Assembly (NCBI GenBank): GCA_009694085.1
Contig: SHVW01000014.1
Span: 1 to 37,971, forward strand
Source of the DNA: Alphaproteobacteria bacterium
GTDB lineage: Bacteria; Pseudomonadota; Alphaproteobacteria; SHVW01
Direction: 5' to 3'
Length of the DNA stretch: 37,971 nt
Shown: positions 11,595 through 19,857 of the stretch, in pieces
Layout: the number at the start of each line of letters is the position of its first letter
Position numbering within the stretch: the first letter of the stretch is position 1
The notes under the pieces: model-generated
Databases searched by the model: none
The model's input: only the letters and a program-made list of their open reading frames with translations
What the model was told of the DNA's origin: nothing
Program-made: the position numbers and the translations under genes

Positions 11595-12350
11595 GTGGCG
11601 AGACCGATGTGGCGGATGGTGGCGGATCGGCTGGTTGGCCGCGCCATCGACGCGATATTGCCGCCGCGCTGCCTGGAATGCGGCGGTCAAGTCGATGCCG
11701 CAGGCGCACTGTGTCCGGCCTGCTGGCAGCGCATGGAATTCCTGGGTCCGCCTTGTTGCGCATGCTGCGGCCTTCCCTTCGAGGTCGAGATGGGTGCGAA
11801 CGCCTTGTGCGGGGCCTGCATCGCCGATCCCCCCGGTTTCGCACGCGCTCGCGCGGTGTTCCGCTATGACGAAACCAGCCGCAGCCTGGTGCTGCGATTC
11901 AAACATGCCGATCGCACCGACGCGGCTCCCGCTTTCGGCCGCTGGCTTGCCCGTGCCGGCGCCGGGATGCTGGCGGAGATCGACGTGATCGCACCTGTGC
12001 CCATGCATTGGTTTCGGCTGTTTTTGCGCCGTTACAATCAAGCTGCCCTGTTGGCCAACGAACTCGGCAGCGCTGTCGGTAGTCGCGCACGCGTCATCCC
12101 CGATTTGCTCGTGCGCCGGCGCTGGACGCCGATCCAGGGCAAGTTGGGCCGTCAGGCGCGTTATGACAATATCAAGGGTGCGATTGCCGTGCGCCGGGCT
12201 TGCCGGCCGTGCGTGAGGGGCAAACGGGTCCTGGTGGTGGACGATGTGATGACGACGGGCGCCACTGCTTCGGCCTGCGCCCGCGCCCTATTGCGCGCCG
12301 GGGCATCCGGCGTCGATGTGTTGACGCTGGCCCGCGTCGTGCGAGATTGA
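11595..12350 (+). CDS. comF: ComF family double zinc ribbon / phosphoribosyltransferase-like protein
   Basis: The 251-residue product has two N-terminal cysteine clusters (PPRCLECGG, LCPACW, CCACCGLPF and LCGACI, residues 24-76) forming the double zinc ribbon. A PRTase-like domain follows, ending in the PRPP-loop motif VLVVDDVMTTGATASAC (about 211-227). ComF proteins take part in DNA uptake in naturally competent species, probably by helping primosome loading on incoming strands; in this lineage a role in natural transformation is unproven. GTG at 11595 and ATG at 11607 are both plausible starts and neither has a strong ribosome binding site. It is divergent from the methyltransferase gene and starts the plus-strand run that includes the cupin, grxC and amidase genes. 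Confidence 0.9.
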   Translation: MARPMWRMVADRLVGRAIDAILPPRCLECGGQVDAAGALCPACWQRMEFLGPPCCACCGLPFEVEMGANALCGACIADPPGFARARAVFRYDETSRSLVLRFKHADRTDAAPAFGRWLARAGAGMLAEIDVIAPVPMHWFRLFLRRYNQAALLANELGSAVGSRARVIPDLLVRRRWTPIQGKLGRQARYDNIKGAIAVRRACRPCVRGKRVLVVDDVMTTGATASACARALLRAGASGVDVLTLARVVRD

Positions 12351-12374
12351 GGTCGAAAAACGGGAGAAAGCGAT

Positions 12375-12806
12375 ATGGCCGCGAAGAAAAAGAAACCCAG
12401 CGCCAAAGCCGTGAAGAAGAAACCGGGCGCAAAAAAAACCGTCGCGCGGAAACCGTTGCATCCAAAGGGCCCGCCGCCGGTCTGGCGGGCGACCATGGCC
12501 GACATGCTGTCCCACCTGCCTACGCCGGAGGGCAGGCGCTCCGTCACCGCCTTCACCCACGGCGCCCTGGAGATCAAGCTTTACGCCCCGCGCGGCAGCG
12601 ATCCCCAGCAGCCCCATGACCGCGACGAGGTTTATGTGGTGATTTACGGGACCGGCGTGTTCTCCAACGGTGGCCAACGCCAGCCTTTCCGGCCGGGCGA
12701 CCTGCTGTTCGTGCCCGCCCATGTCGAGCACCGCTTCGAGGAATTCACCGACGATCTCGTGCTCTGGGTGGTGTTCTACGGGCCGCGCGGTGGCGAGCGA
12801 CCCTAG
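12375..12806 (+). CDS. Cupin-domain protein with lysine-rich N-terminal tail
   Basis: The 143-residue product has a single cupin barrel at about 50-138. Motif 1 is degenerate but keeps candidate metal ligands (PHDRDEVYVVIYGTG: His, Asp, Glu) and motif 2 is PGDLLFVPAHVEHRF with the last His. The substrate is unknown. Residues 1-36 are a Lys/Ala/Pro-rich stretch, strongly basic and probably disordered. The ribosome binding site GGGAGAAA (12362-12369) close upstream of ATG 12375 argues that the tail is really translated, although ATG at 12495 (MADMLSH) would give a tail-less cupin. It lies 24 bases after comF. Confidence 0.82.
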   Translation: MAAKKKKPSAKAVKKKPGAKKTVARKPLHPKGPPPVWRATMADMLSHLPTPEGRRSVTAFTHGALEIKLYAPRGSDPQQPHDRDEVYVVIYGTGVFSNGGQRQPFRPGDLLFVPAHVEHRFEEFTDDLVLWVVFYGPRGGERP

Positions 12807-12865
12807 TTGGCCGGCTCGGCGCTTGCTGGTAACCTCGGGCCTCCATGGAAGGGGGCGCTTTGCCA

Positions 12866-13123
12866 ATGGCCGATGTCGAAATCTATGCCAGCCAGCTCTG
12901 CGGCTATTGCTACCGCGCCAAGCAGCTATTGAGCCGGAAGGGCGTGCAGTTCCGCGAACACGATGTGGACGCCGATTCCGGCCTGCGCGAGACCATGCGC
13001 GAGCGGGCAGGCGGGCGAACCTCCGTGCCGCAGATATTCATCGACGGCAGACATATCGGCGGCTGCGACGATCTTCACGATCTCGATGCCAAGAGCGGAC
13101 TCGATCCCCTACTCGCACGGTGA
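12866..13123 (+). CDS. grxC: Glutaredoxin 3
   Basis: This is an 85-residue class I glutaredoxin with active site CGYC (residues 10-13), the cis-proline motif TSVPQIFI and the glutathione-binding GGCDDL. It reduces protein disulfides and mixed glutathione disulfides in the cytoplasm using glutathione. An in-frame ATG at 12845 would add seven residues (MEGGALP), but the family usually starts two or three residues before the first strand, and the purine-rich GAAGGGGG at 12847-12854 fits the downstream start. It lies five bases before the amidase gene, so the two are almost certainly co-transcribed. Confidence 0.94.
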   Translation: MADVEIYASQLCGYCYRAKQLLSRKGVQFREHDVDADSGLRETMRERAGGRTSVPQIFIDGRHIGGCDDLHDLDAKSGLDPLLAR

Positions 13124-13127
13124 GGCT

Positions 13128-14015
13128 ATGACGTACACATTCAAAGTTGCCCTGATCCAGCCGACCTCCCAGCGCGAGCGGGAACCGAATACTGCCTTTG
13201 TGATCGAGCAGGCGCGCGTAGCCCGCGCATCCGGCGCCGATTTCATCGCCACGCCGGAAATCGTCGGCATGTTCGAGCCGACCCGCGCCCGCGTCATGGA
13301 AAAGGCTCGGACGGAGGCGGACGATCCCTCGCTCGCCGCCTTCCGCGCGCTGGCGGCCGAATTGAAGTGCTGGTTCCTGGTCGGCTCGCTTGCATTGCGC
13401 GCGGACGAGCCCGGCGAGAACCGGCTCGCCAATCGCAGTTTGTTGATCGATCCAGCCGGTGCGCTCGCCGCACGCTACGACAAGATCCATATGTTCGATG
13501 TCGACATCGCTGGCGACCGTAAATACCGGGAATCCGAATCCTACCGGCCGGGTAAGCGCGCCGTGCTGGCCGATTTGCCCTGGGGCCGGCTCGGCATGAC
13601 CGTGTGCTACGATTTGCGCTTCCCTCATCTCTATCGCGCGCTCGCCCAGGCTGGCGCCGACATCATCACCATCCCCGCCGCCTTCACGCGCAAGACCGGC
13701 CAGGCCCATTGGCATGTGCTGATGCGCGCGCGGGCGATTGAAACCGGTTGCTTCATCGTTGCCCCCGCCCAGTGCGGCGATCATGCCGAGGGCCGTCAGA
13801 CCTTCGGCCATTCGCTGGTGGTGGCGCCCTGGGGTGAGGTGTTGGCCGATGGCGGGACCGAGCCCGGCATGGTGATGGCGGAGATCGATCTCGCCCGCGC
13901 CGCCGAGGCGAGGCGGATGGTGCCGTCCCTGTCTCACGATCGACCCTATGAGCTGGATTTGTCGGCGACGGTGGATAAGCCGGCGCCGCCGGCGCGGCGC
14001 GCGGCGGGGGATTAG
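13128..14015 (+). CDS. Nitrilase-family carbon-nitrogen hydrolase, Nit1-like (deaminated glutathione amidase type)
   Basis: The 295-residue product has the catalytic Glu-Lys-Cys set: Glu in TPEIVGMFE, Lys in YDKIHMFDVDI and Cys in GMTVCYDLRFPHLYR. The motif HMFDVDI and the tail RRMVPSLSHDRPYEL are typical of Nit1-type enzymes, which hydrolyse deaminated glutathione, a side product of transaminases. Adjacency to the glutathione-dependent grxC fits that metabolite-repair role, though substrate assignment remains inference. Its stop codon overlaps the stop of the convergent cytidine deaminase-like gene (TTAG, 14012-14015). Confidence 0.9.
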   Translation: MTYTFKVALIQPTSQREREPNTAFVIEQARVARASGADFIATPEIVGMFEPTRARVMEKARTEADDPSLAAFRALAAELKCWFLVGSLALRADEPGENRLANRSLLIDPAGALAARYDKIHMFDVDIAGDRKYRESESYRPGKRAVLADLPWGRLGMTVCYDLRFPHLYRALAQAGADIITIPAAFTRKTGQAHWHVLMRARAIETGCFIVAPAQCGDHAEGRQTFGHSLVVAPWGEVLADGGTEPGMVMAEIDLARAAEARRMVPSLSHDRPYELDLSATVDKPAPPARRAAGD

Positions 14016-14452
14016 GTCCGCAGCCTCTGATACTTACGCGGCAGCAAATCCGCGATCGGTAGCTTGGCCAAGCGGTCGCCGTCGCTGACGATGATGCGGG
14101 CCTCGGGCCCGTAATCGCTGATCAGCTCGCGGCACGAACCGCAGGGCGATACCACGCGCAAATCGCGCAGGGTTTCGTTCGGCTTGGGATGGCGCACCGC
14201 CACGACAGTCGCGATCTCGACCGCCCCGCCGCGTTCGCCTTCCGACACGGTCTTGCCGATGGCGATGGTCTCCGCGCACACCGAGACCGGCCTGACATAG
14301 GCGTCGAGATGGACGGCGGCATAGACCCGGCCGTCACGCGTGCGCACGGCGGCGCCGATCTGATGGCAGTCCTCCATGTAGAGCCGCTGGATTTCGGCCC
14401 TGGCGGCCTCGATCAGTTCCAGATCGGCGGCGGTGACGGGTTCGAGGGGCAC
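14012..14452 (-). CDS. Cytidine deaminase-like zinc enzyme
   Basis: The 146-residue product has the deaminase zinc site CAE (VCAETIAIG, about 58-66) and PCGSCRE (about 102-108), giving one Cys plus two Cys as ligands and a Glu as proton shuttle, as in small tetrameric cytidine deaminases. The C-terminal half (ARIIVSDGD, LPIADLLPRKY) differs from textbook cytidine deaminases and resembles blasticidin-S-deaminase-like members, so the exact nucleoside substrate is uncertain. It is six bases downstream of the methyltransferase gene on the same strand and is probably co-transcribed with it. Confidence 0.88.
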   Translation of the reverse strand: MPLEPVTAADLELIEAARAEIQRLYMEDCHQIGAAVRTRDGRVYAAVHLDAYVRPVSVCAETIAIGKTVSEGERGGAVEIATVVAVRHPKPNETLRDLRVVSPCGSCRELISDYGPEARIIVSDGDRLAKLPIADLLPRKYQRLRT

Positions 14453-14458
14453 GGGCGG

Positions 14459-15016
14459 TTACGGTTCCGATGCGTTGACGGCGGCGATGCGTTGGACCAT
14501 AGCCGGTTTCGGCCGCTCGACGTAGAGGTCTTCATAGGCAACGACGCGCAGACGGCCGGCGACCGCATCCAGAAGCTCGCCCGGCCGGAGCAGGAAATCG
14601 GGGTTGGACGGTTTGCCGTGCTTCTCGTTGCCCCGGGCAAAGGTCTCATAAATGAGCGCGCCGCCCGGCGCGACGGCGCCGACGATCGCCGGCAACAGGG
14701 GGCGCCAGAGGTAGTTGGTCACCAGGACAAGGGCGAAGCGGCGCTGGCCTAAGGGCCAAGGGCCGCCATCTTCCAGATCGGTATGGACGATCTCCACGCC
14801 GGGATCGTTTGTCAGCGCAGCCAGGGCTGCGCCGTCTCGATCGACGGCCGTTGCCGGGTGGCCGCGGGCGCGAACGTATCGAACATGGCGGCCGGCGCCG
14901 CAGGCGAGATCGAGCGCGGCCCCACCGGCAGGCGCTAGGCTGGCGAAGCGCTCAACCCAGGGCGACGGCGCGGTTAAGTGGCCGTGTGAGGGTTCGGAAT
15001 GGGTGGGGGCTTGCAT
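14459..15016 (-). CDS. Small class I SAM-dependent methyltransferase
   Basis: The 185-residue product has motif I DLACGAGRHVRYVRARG (about 36-52), an acidic motif II (AVDRDGAAL) and a motif resembling NYLWRPLLP and YETFARGNEKHG. The last motif is seen in a short family often annotated as TehB-like or tellurite-resistance methyltransferase, but no tellurite gene is near and the substrate is unknown. The ATG at 15016 is the only reasonable start. It is divergent from the DUF1178 gene across 81 bases of AT-richer DNA. Confidence 0.85.
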   Translation of the reverse strand: MQAPTHSEPSHGHLTAPSPWVERFASLAPAGGAALDLACGAGRHVRYVRARGHPATAVDRDGAALAALTNDPGVEIVHTDLEDGGPWPLGQRRFALVLVTNYLWRPLLPAIVGAVAPGGALIYETFARGNEKHGKPSNPDFLLRPGELLDAVAGRLRVVAYEDLYVERPKPAMVQRIAAVNASEP

Positions 15017-15020
15017 GATG

Positions 15021-15049
15021 TGCAGAATTTACCAATTATTCGCTACAAT
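15021..15049 (+). promoter_or_regulatory. Possible promoter for the DUF1178 gene
   Basis: A good -10 hexamer (TACAAT, 15044-15049) lies in locally AT-rich DNA, with a weak -35 candidate (TGCAGA, 15021-15026) at 17-base spacing. Transcription would begin about 40 bases before the DUF1178 start. The -35 match is poor, so this is tentative. Confidence 0.35.
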
Positions 15050-15097
15050 GGTGAATCAATCGGGGCCGCAGGTTGGCGGCTGGCAATCGGATCAATC

Positions 15098-15583
15098 ATG
15101 ATTCTCTACGATCTCATCTGCGGCAAGGGGCACGGATTCGAGGGCTGGTTCCGCGACGGTAAGACCTATGACCAGCAGGCCCGTGGGGGGAAAGTCGCAT
15201 GCCCCATTTGCGGGAATCGCAAGGTCAAAAAGGCGATCATGGCCCCGCGCCTCTCGCGCGGCGCTGCCGCCCCGGCCGAGCGCGCGCCTACCGCCGCGCC
15301 CGCCCAAGCCGCCGCGCCAGCGGAGTCCCAGGCGGTGATGGTGAGCGACGAGGCCAAGGCGAAAGCCGCCGAGCTGCTGAACGCCATGCGCGAACTTCGC
15401 AGCCATGTCGAAGCCAACTCCGATTACGTCGGCGATCGCTTCGCCGAGACCGCGCGCCAGATCCACTACGGCGAGACCGACAAGCGCAATATCTACGGCG
15501 AGGCCTCGGAAGACGACGCGCGCGAGCTTCACGAGGAAGGGATTTCCTTTCAGCGCATTCCCTGGGTCCCGCGCGGGAATTAA
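15098..15583 (+). CDS. DUF1178 family zinc-ribbon protein
   Basis: The 161-residue product begins MILYDLICGKGHGFEGWF, with CPICG at about 37-41, forming a short zinc ribbon. An Ala/Pro-rich linker (about 55-85) follows, then a conserved C-terminal region ending DEARELHEEGI-like and PWVPRGN. This is the standard DUF1178 architecture; the function is unknown. An upstream in-frame extension to 14999 is rejected because it lacks family similarity and runs across the divergent promoter region. DUF1178 next to grxC and the nitrilase gene is, as I recall, a frequent alphaproteobacterial neighbourhood. Its stop shares the four bases TTAA (15580-15583) with the stop of the convergent glycosyltransferase gene. 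Confidence 0.88.
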   Translation: MILYDLICGKGHGFEGWFRDGKTYDQQARGGKVACPICGNRKVKKAIMAPRLSRGAAAPAERAPTAAPAQAAAPAESQAVMVSDEAKAKAAELLNAMRELRSHVEANSDYVGDRFAETARQIHYGETDKRNIYGEASEDDARELHEEGISFQRIPWVPRGN

Positions 15584-17721
15584 GATCGGGTTCCTTGCGA
15601 ACTGATGGCCAGTTTTAGCGCGCGGTCGAGCGCCGCTGTCGGTATATCGAAATCGTCGAATAGCGCAGACGCGTGAACGTGGGCGCGAGCGCATCGCACC
15701 GTGACATGTCCTAAACCAATTGTGGCGCACAGGAATGGCATGATGTCCATGCCTGTGCTCTCAACTTTGCATTCGATGAAAGTCGTGCCCGGTCGTGCAA
15801 AAACGACAATGACTGGGCCCGCGCCCATTGGCGCGACAATAATGCGGGCTTGTCGTATCCGTCGGATCTGTTCGATGGTCGAGAGTAGGGATGGGTCGAA
15901 AATTTCGAAACCTTGCCCCACCAGCACACCCATCACTTCGGATTCATTGCTTACGCGACGACGAGTCACCCTGCCGCGCGGAATGTAGATGAGTTTATCC
16001 AACACTTCTGGGTGTGGGTCGACCCTTTGCCCAAGCGTTGCTAAGATGCGTCCCACGGCCGCAACCATGCCATGCTCCTCCAAGCGCAGCGGCTGCTGCC
16101 AGAGCGTGGCCGAAACCCATAATTTTTCGAATCGCGTGACGACGCCTGCGCTGATCTGAGTGATGCGATCGGCGCCGTACCCAAGCAATGCCAACAGCTC
16201 GCGCCGATCGGCAGAGATTGTTCCCGGCGTGGCCAATAGTAGATGGCGCAATTCCGCGTGCTGTTCGATATAGGCAAGACGCCCAACATTGTTAATCAGC
16301 CAATGACCGAAATTGGCGTAAGCACCGATAAAGAAATGCGCGCCGGCTTTGAGTTCGGCAGCGGGAGCCGCAAGAACGTACCGATCGCGGCCGCGGATAT
16401 ACCAGCCTCGATCCAAGTTTCGAATCTGATCGCACGCAAAGTAGGGACTGTAGCCGATGCCGCCGGCGAGCATCGTGCCATCTTCCGCGACGATTAGCGG
16501 ATCGCTCCCGATGACCGCAGCCCGATCAAGGGCAACGGCGATACAGGCAAAATTCGAGGAACCGCCGCCCGGGTCTTTCGGCAGCGACACGGTGGGTAGA
16601 TCGATAGTCTTTGCGTAGGCCTCAAGGCTGGTGACCGGCCCCGTAGCCGTCACCGATAGGGATGCATGCGCAAGGTGTCGGCCGAAGCCATCGGGGTCCA
16701 AGCAGGCAGCCGCAGCGTAGTTCGCGGATGCAGCCGCGGTGGACCCTAGATCGAGAAGGGCGTTTGCGATCTGGAAACGCGGCACAGCCCATTGCGGTTT
16801 TGCCGCAATTGCGGAAGCAATAGAAGCGACGGCATCGTCTAGCTGGCGCATGCGCAGCAGGATGGCTCCTCTGGCTTGGTATGCGTCCGCCCAACTCGAC
16901 TCCAGCATAGCCGCTATCGCAAAAGCTGCCGCCGCTTCAACGTTCAGATTCGACTCCGCAAGAGATCGGCCCAGGAGAAAATGGCCCTCGGCTAGATCGG
17001 GATATAGGGCCGCCGCGCGCCAGAAGTTTTGACAGGATCGAGCTAAACGATTGCGGGCAAAGTCGATTGATCCCAACAATAGCCAGGCGCTAAATCTTGC
17101 TGGGTCGAGCCCGGCGACGGTCTCGGCATGCGATAGAGCTTCGGCTATCTGGCCCAGCTCATAGAACGCCCTCGCCAGTGCCAGGCGTAGCTCGACCCAC
17201 GCCGGTTCCAGCGCCGCCGCCCGCGTCAGGTAGCGTACGCCATCGCGCGGCCGGCCTTGGATCAGTAATGACAGCCCAAATTCGTAGTGTGCCGAGGCAT
17301 CGTCGGGGCGCCCAGCACATGCGCGTGCCAGGAACGGCTCGGCCTCGACCCACCGTTCTAGTCGATTGAGACAGGTACCAAGTGCCAGCGCAGTTTTGAA
17401 ACGGCCAGGTGCTAACGCTAGGGCGCGGCGCAATGGCCCCTCGGCCTGACCTGCATGCCCAAGTCTCAAAAGACCGCGCCCGAGCCGTAGTTGAGCCTCG
17501 CTATGCTGTGGCTTCAGAGCGACAACTCGCTTGAGCCAAGTTAACGCCATGTTGATGCGGCCAAGATTGCTTAAGGTGCAGGCCAGCAGAAACTGCTCGT
17601 CGGCGCGATGCGGTCGATCGCGGACATAAATCTCAAGCAGCTCGACACTCTCTTCCAGTCGCCCGGCGTTAGCGGCTTCTCCGATGCGCGCCGCAAGCGT
17701 CCGAGGACGATCGGCCATCAT
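15580..17721 (-). CDS. TPR-repeat protein with GT61-family glycosyltransferase domain
   Basis: The product is 713 residues. About 8-345 form a run of roughly nine TPR helical pairs (for example AEGPLRRALALAP and GVRYLTRAAALEP). About 395-690 form a GT61 (DUF563) domain with FGHWLINNVGRLAYIE, YIPRGRVTRRRVSNE, GFEIFDPSLLSTIEQI and APMGAGPVIVVFARPGTTFIE. Relatives transfer sugars onto polysaccharide or protein. TPR fusion suggests a protein or lipid-linked partner, but the substrate is unknown. No signal peptide or membrane segment is seen, so the enzyme is probably cytoplasmic. The start (tandem ATGs at 17721 and 17718) overlaps the ubiG stop by ATGA, implying translational coupling. By eye the codons are more AT-rich than in flanking genes, which hints at acquisition. 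Confidence 0.88.
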   Translation of the reverse strand: MMADRPRTLAARIGEAANAGRLEESVELLEIYVRDRPHRADEQFLLACTLSNLGRINMALTWLKRVVALKPQHSEAQLRLGRGLLRLGHAGQAEGPLRRALALAPGRFKTALALGTCLNRLERWVEAEPFLARACAGRPDDASAHYEFGLSLLIQGRPRDGVRYLTRAAALEPAWVELRLALARAFYELGQIAEALSHAETVAGLDPARFSAWLLLGSIDFARNRLARSCQNFWRAAALYPDLAEGHFLLGRSLAESNLNVEAAAAFAIAAMLESSWADAYQARGAILLRMRQLDDAVASIASAIAAKPQWAVPRFQIANALLDLGSTAAASANYAAAACLDPDGFGRHLAHASLSVTATGPVTSLEAYAKTIDLPTVSLPKDPGGGSSNFACIAVALDRAAVIGSDPLIVAEDGTMLAGGIGYSPYFACDQIRNLDRGWYIRGRDRYVLAAPAAELKAGAHFFIGAYANFGHWLINNVGRLAYIEQHAELRHLLLATPGTISADRRELLALLGYGADRITQISAGVVTRFEKLWVSATLWQQPLRLEEHGMVAAVGRILATLGQRVDPHPEVLDKLIYIPRGRVTRRRVSNESEVMGVLVGQGFEIFDPSLLSTIEQIRRIRQARIIVAPMGAGPVIVVFARPGTTFIECKVESTGMDIMPFLCATIGLGHVTVRCARAHVHASALFDDFDIPTAALDRALKLAISSQGTRS

Positions 17722-18512
17722 CGTTGTCGCATCTCGTCCATCGTGACCTTGGATTGAGCATGTGCGGCGGTGGCAAATGCCAAATAGTTAACCCCGACAT
17801 CCCGCCCCAACGACCAATCGTCGGTCAGCGGGTTGTAGCTGACGCCGGCGAGTTCGCCGACCTCCAGCCCATTGCGCCGAAGCCCGCGCGCCAGTTCCGA
17901 TGGGCGCACGAATTTGCGCCAGTCGTGGGTCCCGCGCGGCAGCCAACCCAGCACATACTCCGCGCCGACGATGGCGAACGCGAAGGCGCGTGCTGTTCGG
18001 TTGAGCGTGGCCAGGATTATCGCGCCGCCGGGTTTTACCATGGATGCGGCTGCATCGAGGAAGAGATCGAGATCGGCGACATGCTCGACGATCTCCAGGG
18101 CCAGTACGACGTCGAAGTGCTCGCCCGCGCGCGCCAAATCCTCGGCGGCACCGTGGCGATAGTCGATATCCAGCTCTGCGTCCGCCGCATGGGCCTGTGC
18201 AACCGACACATTGGGTAGTGTGGCGTCGACGCCAGTGACCGTAGCGCCCAGCCGCGCCAGGGGCTCCGCCACAAGGCCGCCGCCGCATCCGATGTCAAGA
18301 ATGCGAAGACCGCGGAAGGGTTTTGCCTCCGCTGGGTCGCGTGCGAAGCGCTGGCATAGCCGGTCGCGAATGAAACGCAACCGTACCGGATTGAAACGAT
18401 GCAAAGGTTTAAACTGGCCGGAGGGGTCCCACCAGGCTGCGGCCAGCTTGGCAAAGCGGGCGATCTCGTCGGGATCGATCGAACTGCCCATGGACGGGGC
18501 CGCGCTGGTCAT
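17718..18512 (-). CDS. ubiG: Ubiquinone biosynthesis O-methyltransferase
   Basis: UbiG carries out both O-methylations in ubiquinone synthesis. The product is 264 residues from the ATG at 18512, which has an AGGGGAG ribosome binding site. The start MTSAAPSMGSSIDPDEIARF, then AAAWWDPSGQFKPLHRFNPVRL, motif I DIGCGGGLVAEPLARLG, EIVEHVADLDLFL and the C-terminal YNPLTDDWSLGRDVGVNYL are diagnostic. The frame stays open upstream to 20342, but that extension is antisense to lysC and the nitronate monooxygenase gene and is not coding. It is divergent from lysC across 120 bases and is followed by the coupled GT61 gene. Confidence 0.96.
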   Translation of the reverse strand: MTSAAPSMGSSIDPDEIARFAKLAAAWWDPSGQFKPLHRFNPVRLRFIRDRLCQRFARDPAEAKPFRGLRILDIGCGGGLVAEPLARLGATVTGVDATLPNVSVAQAHAADAELDIDYRHGAAEDLARAGEHFDVVLALEIVEHVADLDLFLDAAASMVKPGGAIILATLNRTARAFAFAIVGAEYVLGWLPRGTHDWRKFVRPSELARGLRRNGLEVGELAGVSYNPLTDDWSLGRDVGVNYLAFATAAHAQSKVTMDEMRQR

Positions 18513-18543
18513 CAAGTGGTCTCCCCTGGGAACGTCAGGCGCC

Positions 18544-18572
18544 TTGCCCCGGTAACGGTGAGCCAGTATGTA
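18544..18572 (+). promoter_or_regulatory. Possible sigma-70-type promoter for lysC
   Basis: TTGCCC (18544-18549) and TATGTA (18567-18572) are separated by 17 bases in the ubiG-lysC intergenic region. The predicted leader is about 55 bases long. The -10 match is moderate. Confidence 0.4.
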
Positions 18573-18632
18573 ATGGGCCGCCGGCAACCCACAAGCGACG
18601 GATTTCTCAAAAGGAAGGTCTGGGAAAGAGCC

Positions 18633-19853
18633 ATGGCGCGCATCGTGATGAAATTTGGCGGCACTTCGGTTGCCGACGTCGCCCGCATCAAAAACGTGGC
18701 GCAGCGCGTCAAGCGCGAGGTCGATGCCGGCCACGAGGTCGCGGTGGTCGTCTCGGCCATGGCCGGGGTGACCAACCAACTCGTCGGCTGGGTAAACGAA
18801 ACTGCACGCCTGCATGACGCCCGCGAATACGACGTGGTGGTGGCCTCGGGCGAGCAGGTCACCAGCGGACTCCTGGCCCTGGCGTTGCAAGATATCGGCG
18901 TGTCCGCGCGCTCCTGGCTTGGCTGGCAGTTGCCGCTTCACACCGATGGCGTGCACGGCAAGGCGCGCATCAAGGGCATCGAGTCCGACGACGTCATCCG
19001 CCGCTTTAAGGATGGTCAGGTCGCGATCATGGCGGGCTTTCAGGGGCTGGGGCCGGATGCGCGTATTACCACCTTGGGACGCGGCGGGTCCGACACCTCG
19101 GCCGTGGCGCTGGCGGCGGCCCTGCGGGCCGACCGCTGCGACATTTTCACCGATGTGGACGGTGTTTACACCACCGACCCGCGCATCGTGACGAAGGCGC
19201 GCAAGCTCGATAAGATCACCTATGAAGAAATGCTCGAACTGGCGTCCCAGGGCGCCAAGGTGCTGCAAACGCGCTCGGTCGAGCTTGCCATGAATCACCG
19301 GGTGCGCGTGCAAGTGCTGTCGAGCTTCGTCGACTCCCCGGGAACTTTGGTTGTGGATGAGGATGAGATCGTGGAAAAGGAAGTCGTCAGCGGCATCGCC
19401 TATTCGCGCGACGAGGCTAAAATCACCTTGGTGCGCGTGCCCGACCGGCCCGGCGTCGCCGCCGGCATCTTTGGACCGCTCGCGGATGCCGCGATCAACG
19501 TCGACATGATCGTGCAGAACGTGTCGGGCGACAATCAGACCACCGATTTGACTTTTACGGTGGGTAAGGCCGACCTCGCGCGCGCCGTCCAAATGCTGGA
19601 ACAGGCACGCAGCAAACTGAACTTCACGGAACTCAGGCCGGACTCCAATGTGGTCAAGGTCTCGGTGATCGGCGTGGGCATGCGCAGCCATGCTGGCGTG
19701 GCGCAGAAGATGTTTAGCACGCTGGCGTCGAAGAACATCAATATTCAGGTCATCTCCACCTCCGAGATTAAGGTCAGCGTGCTGATCGCCGAGGAGTATC
19801 TGGAGCTGGCACTGCGTGCCCTGCACACCGCCTACGGGCTGGACGCGGCGTGA
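18633..19853 (+). CDS. lysC: Aspartate kinase
   Basis: LysC phosphorylates aspartate, the first step towards lysine, threonine and methionine. The product is 406 residues, from the ATG at 18633, with purine-rich sites AAGGAAGG (18611-18618) and GGGAAAGAG (18622-18630). The motifs are VMKFGGTSVAD at the N-terminus, GRGGSDTSAVALAA, TDVDGVYTTDPR, and two C-terminal ACT domains from about residue 265 (VRVPDRPGVAAGIFGPLAD and VSVIGVGMRSHAGVAQKMF). The ACT pair predicts feedback control by lysine and/or threonine. The length is typical of monofunctional aspartate kinases. Confidence 0.97.
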   Translation: MARIVMKFGGTSVADVARIKNVAQRVKREVDAGHEVAVVVSAMAGVTNQLVGWVNETARLHDAREYDVVVASGEQVTSGLLALALQDIGVSARSWLGWQLPLHTDGVHGKARIKGIESDDVIRRFKDGQVAIMAGFQGLGPDARITTLGRGGSDTSAVALAAALRADRCDIFTDVDGVYTTDPRIVTKARKLDKITYEEMLELASQGAKVLQTRSVELAMNHRVRVQVLSSFVDSPGTLVVDEDEIVEKEVVSGIAYSRDEAKITLVRVPDRPGVAAGIFGPLADAAINVDMIVQNVSGDNQTTDLTFTVGKADLARAVQMLEQARSKLNFTELRPDSNVVKVSVIGVGMRSHAGVAQKMFSTLASKNINIQVISTSEIKVSVLIAEEYLELALRALHTAYGLDAA

Positions 19854-19857
19854 CTTG

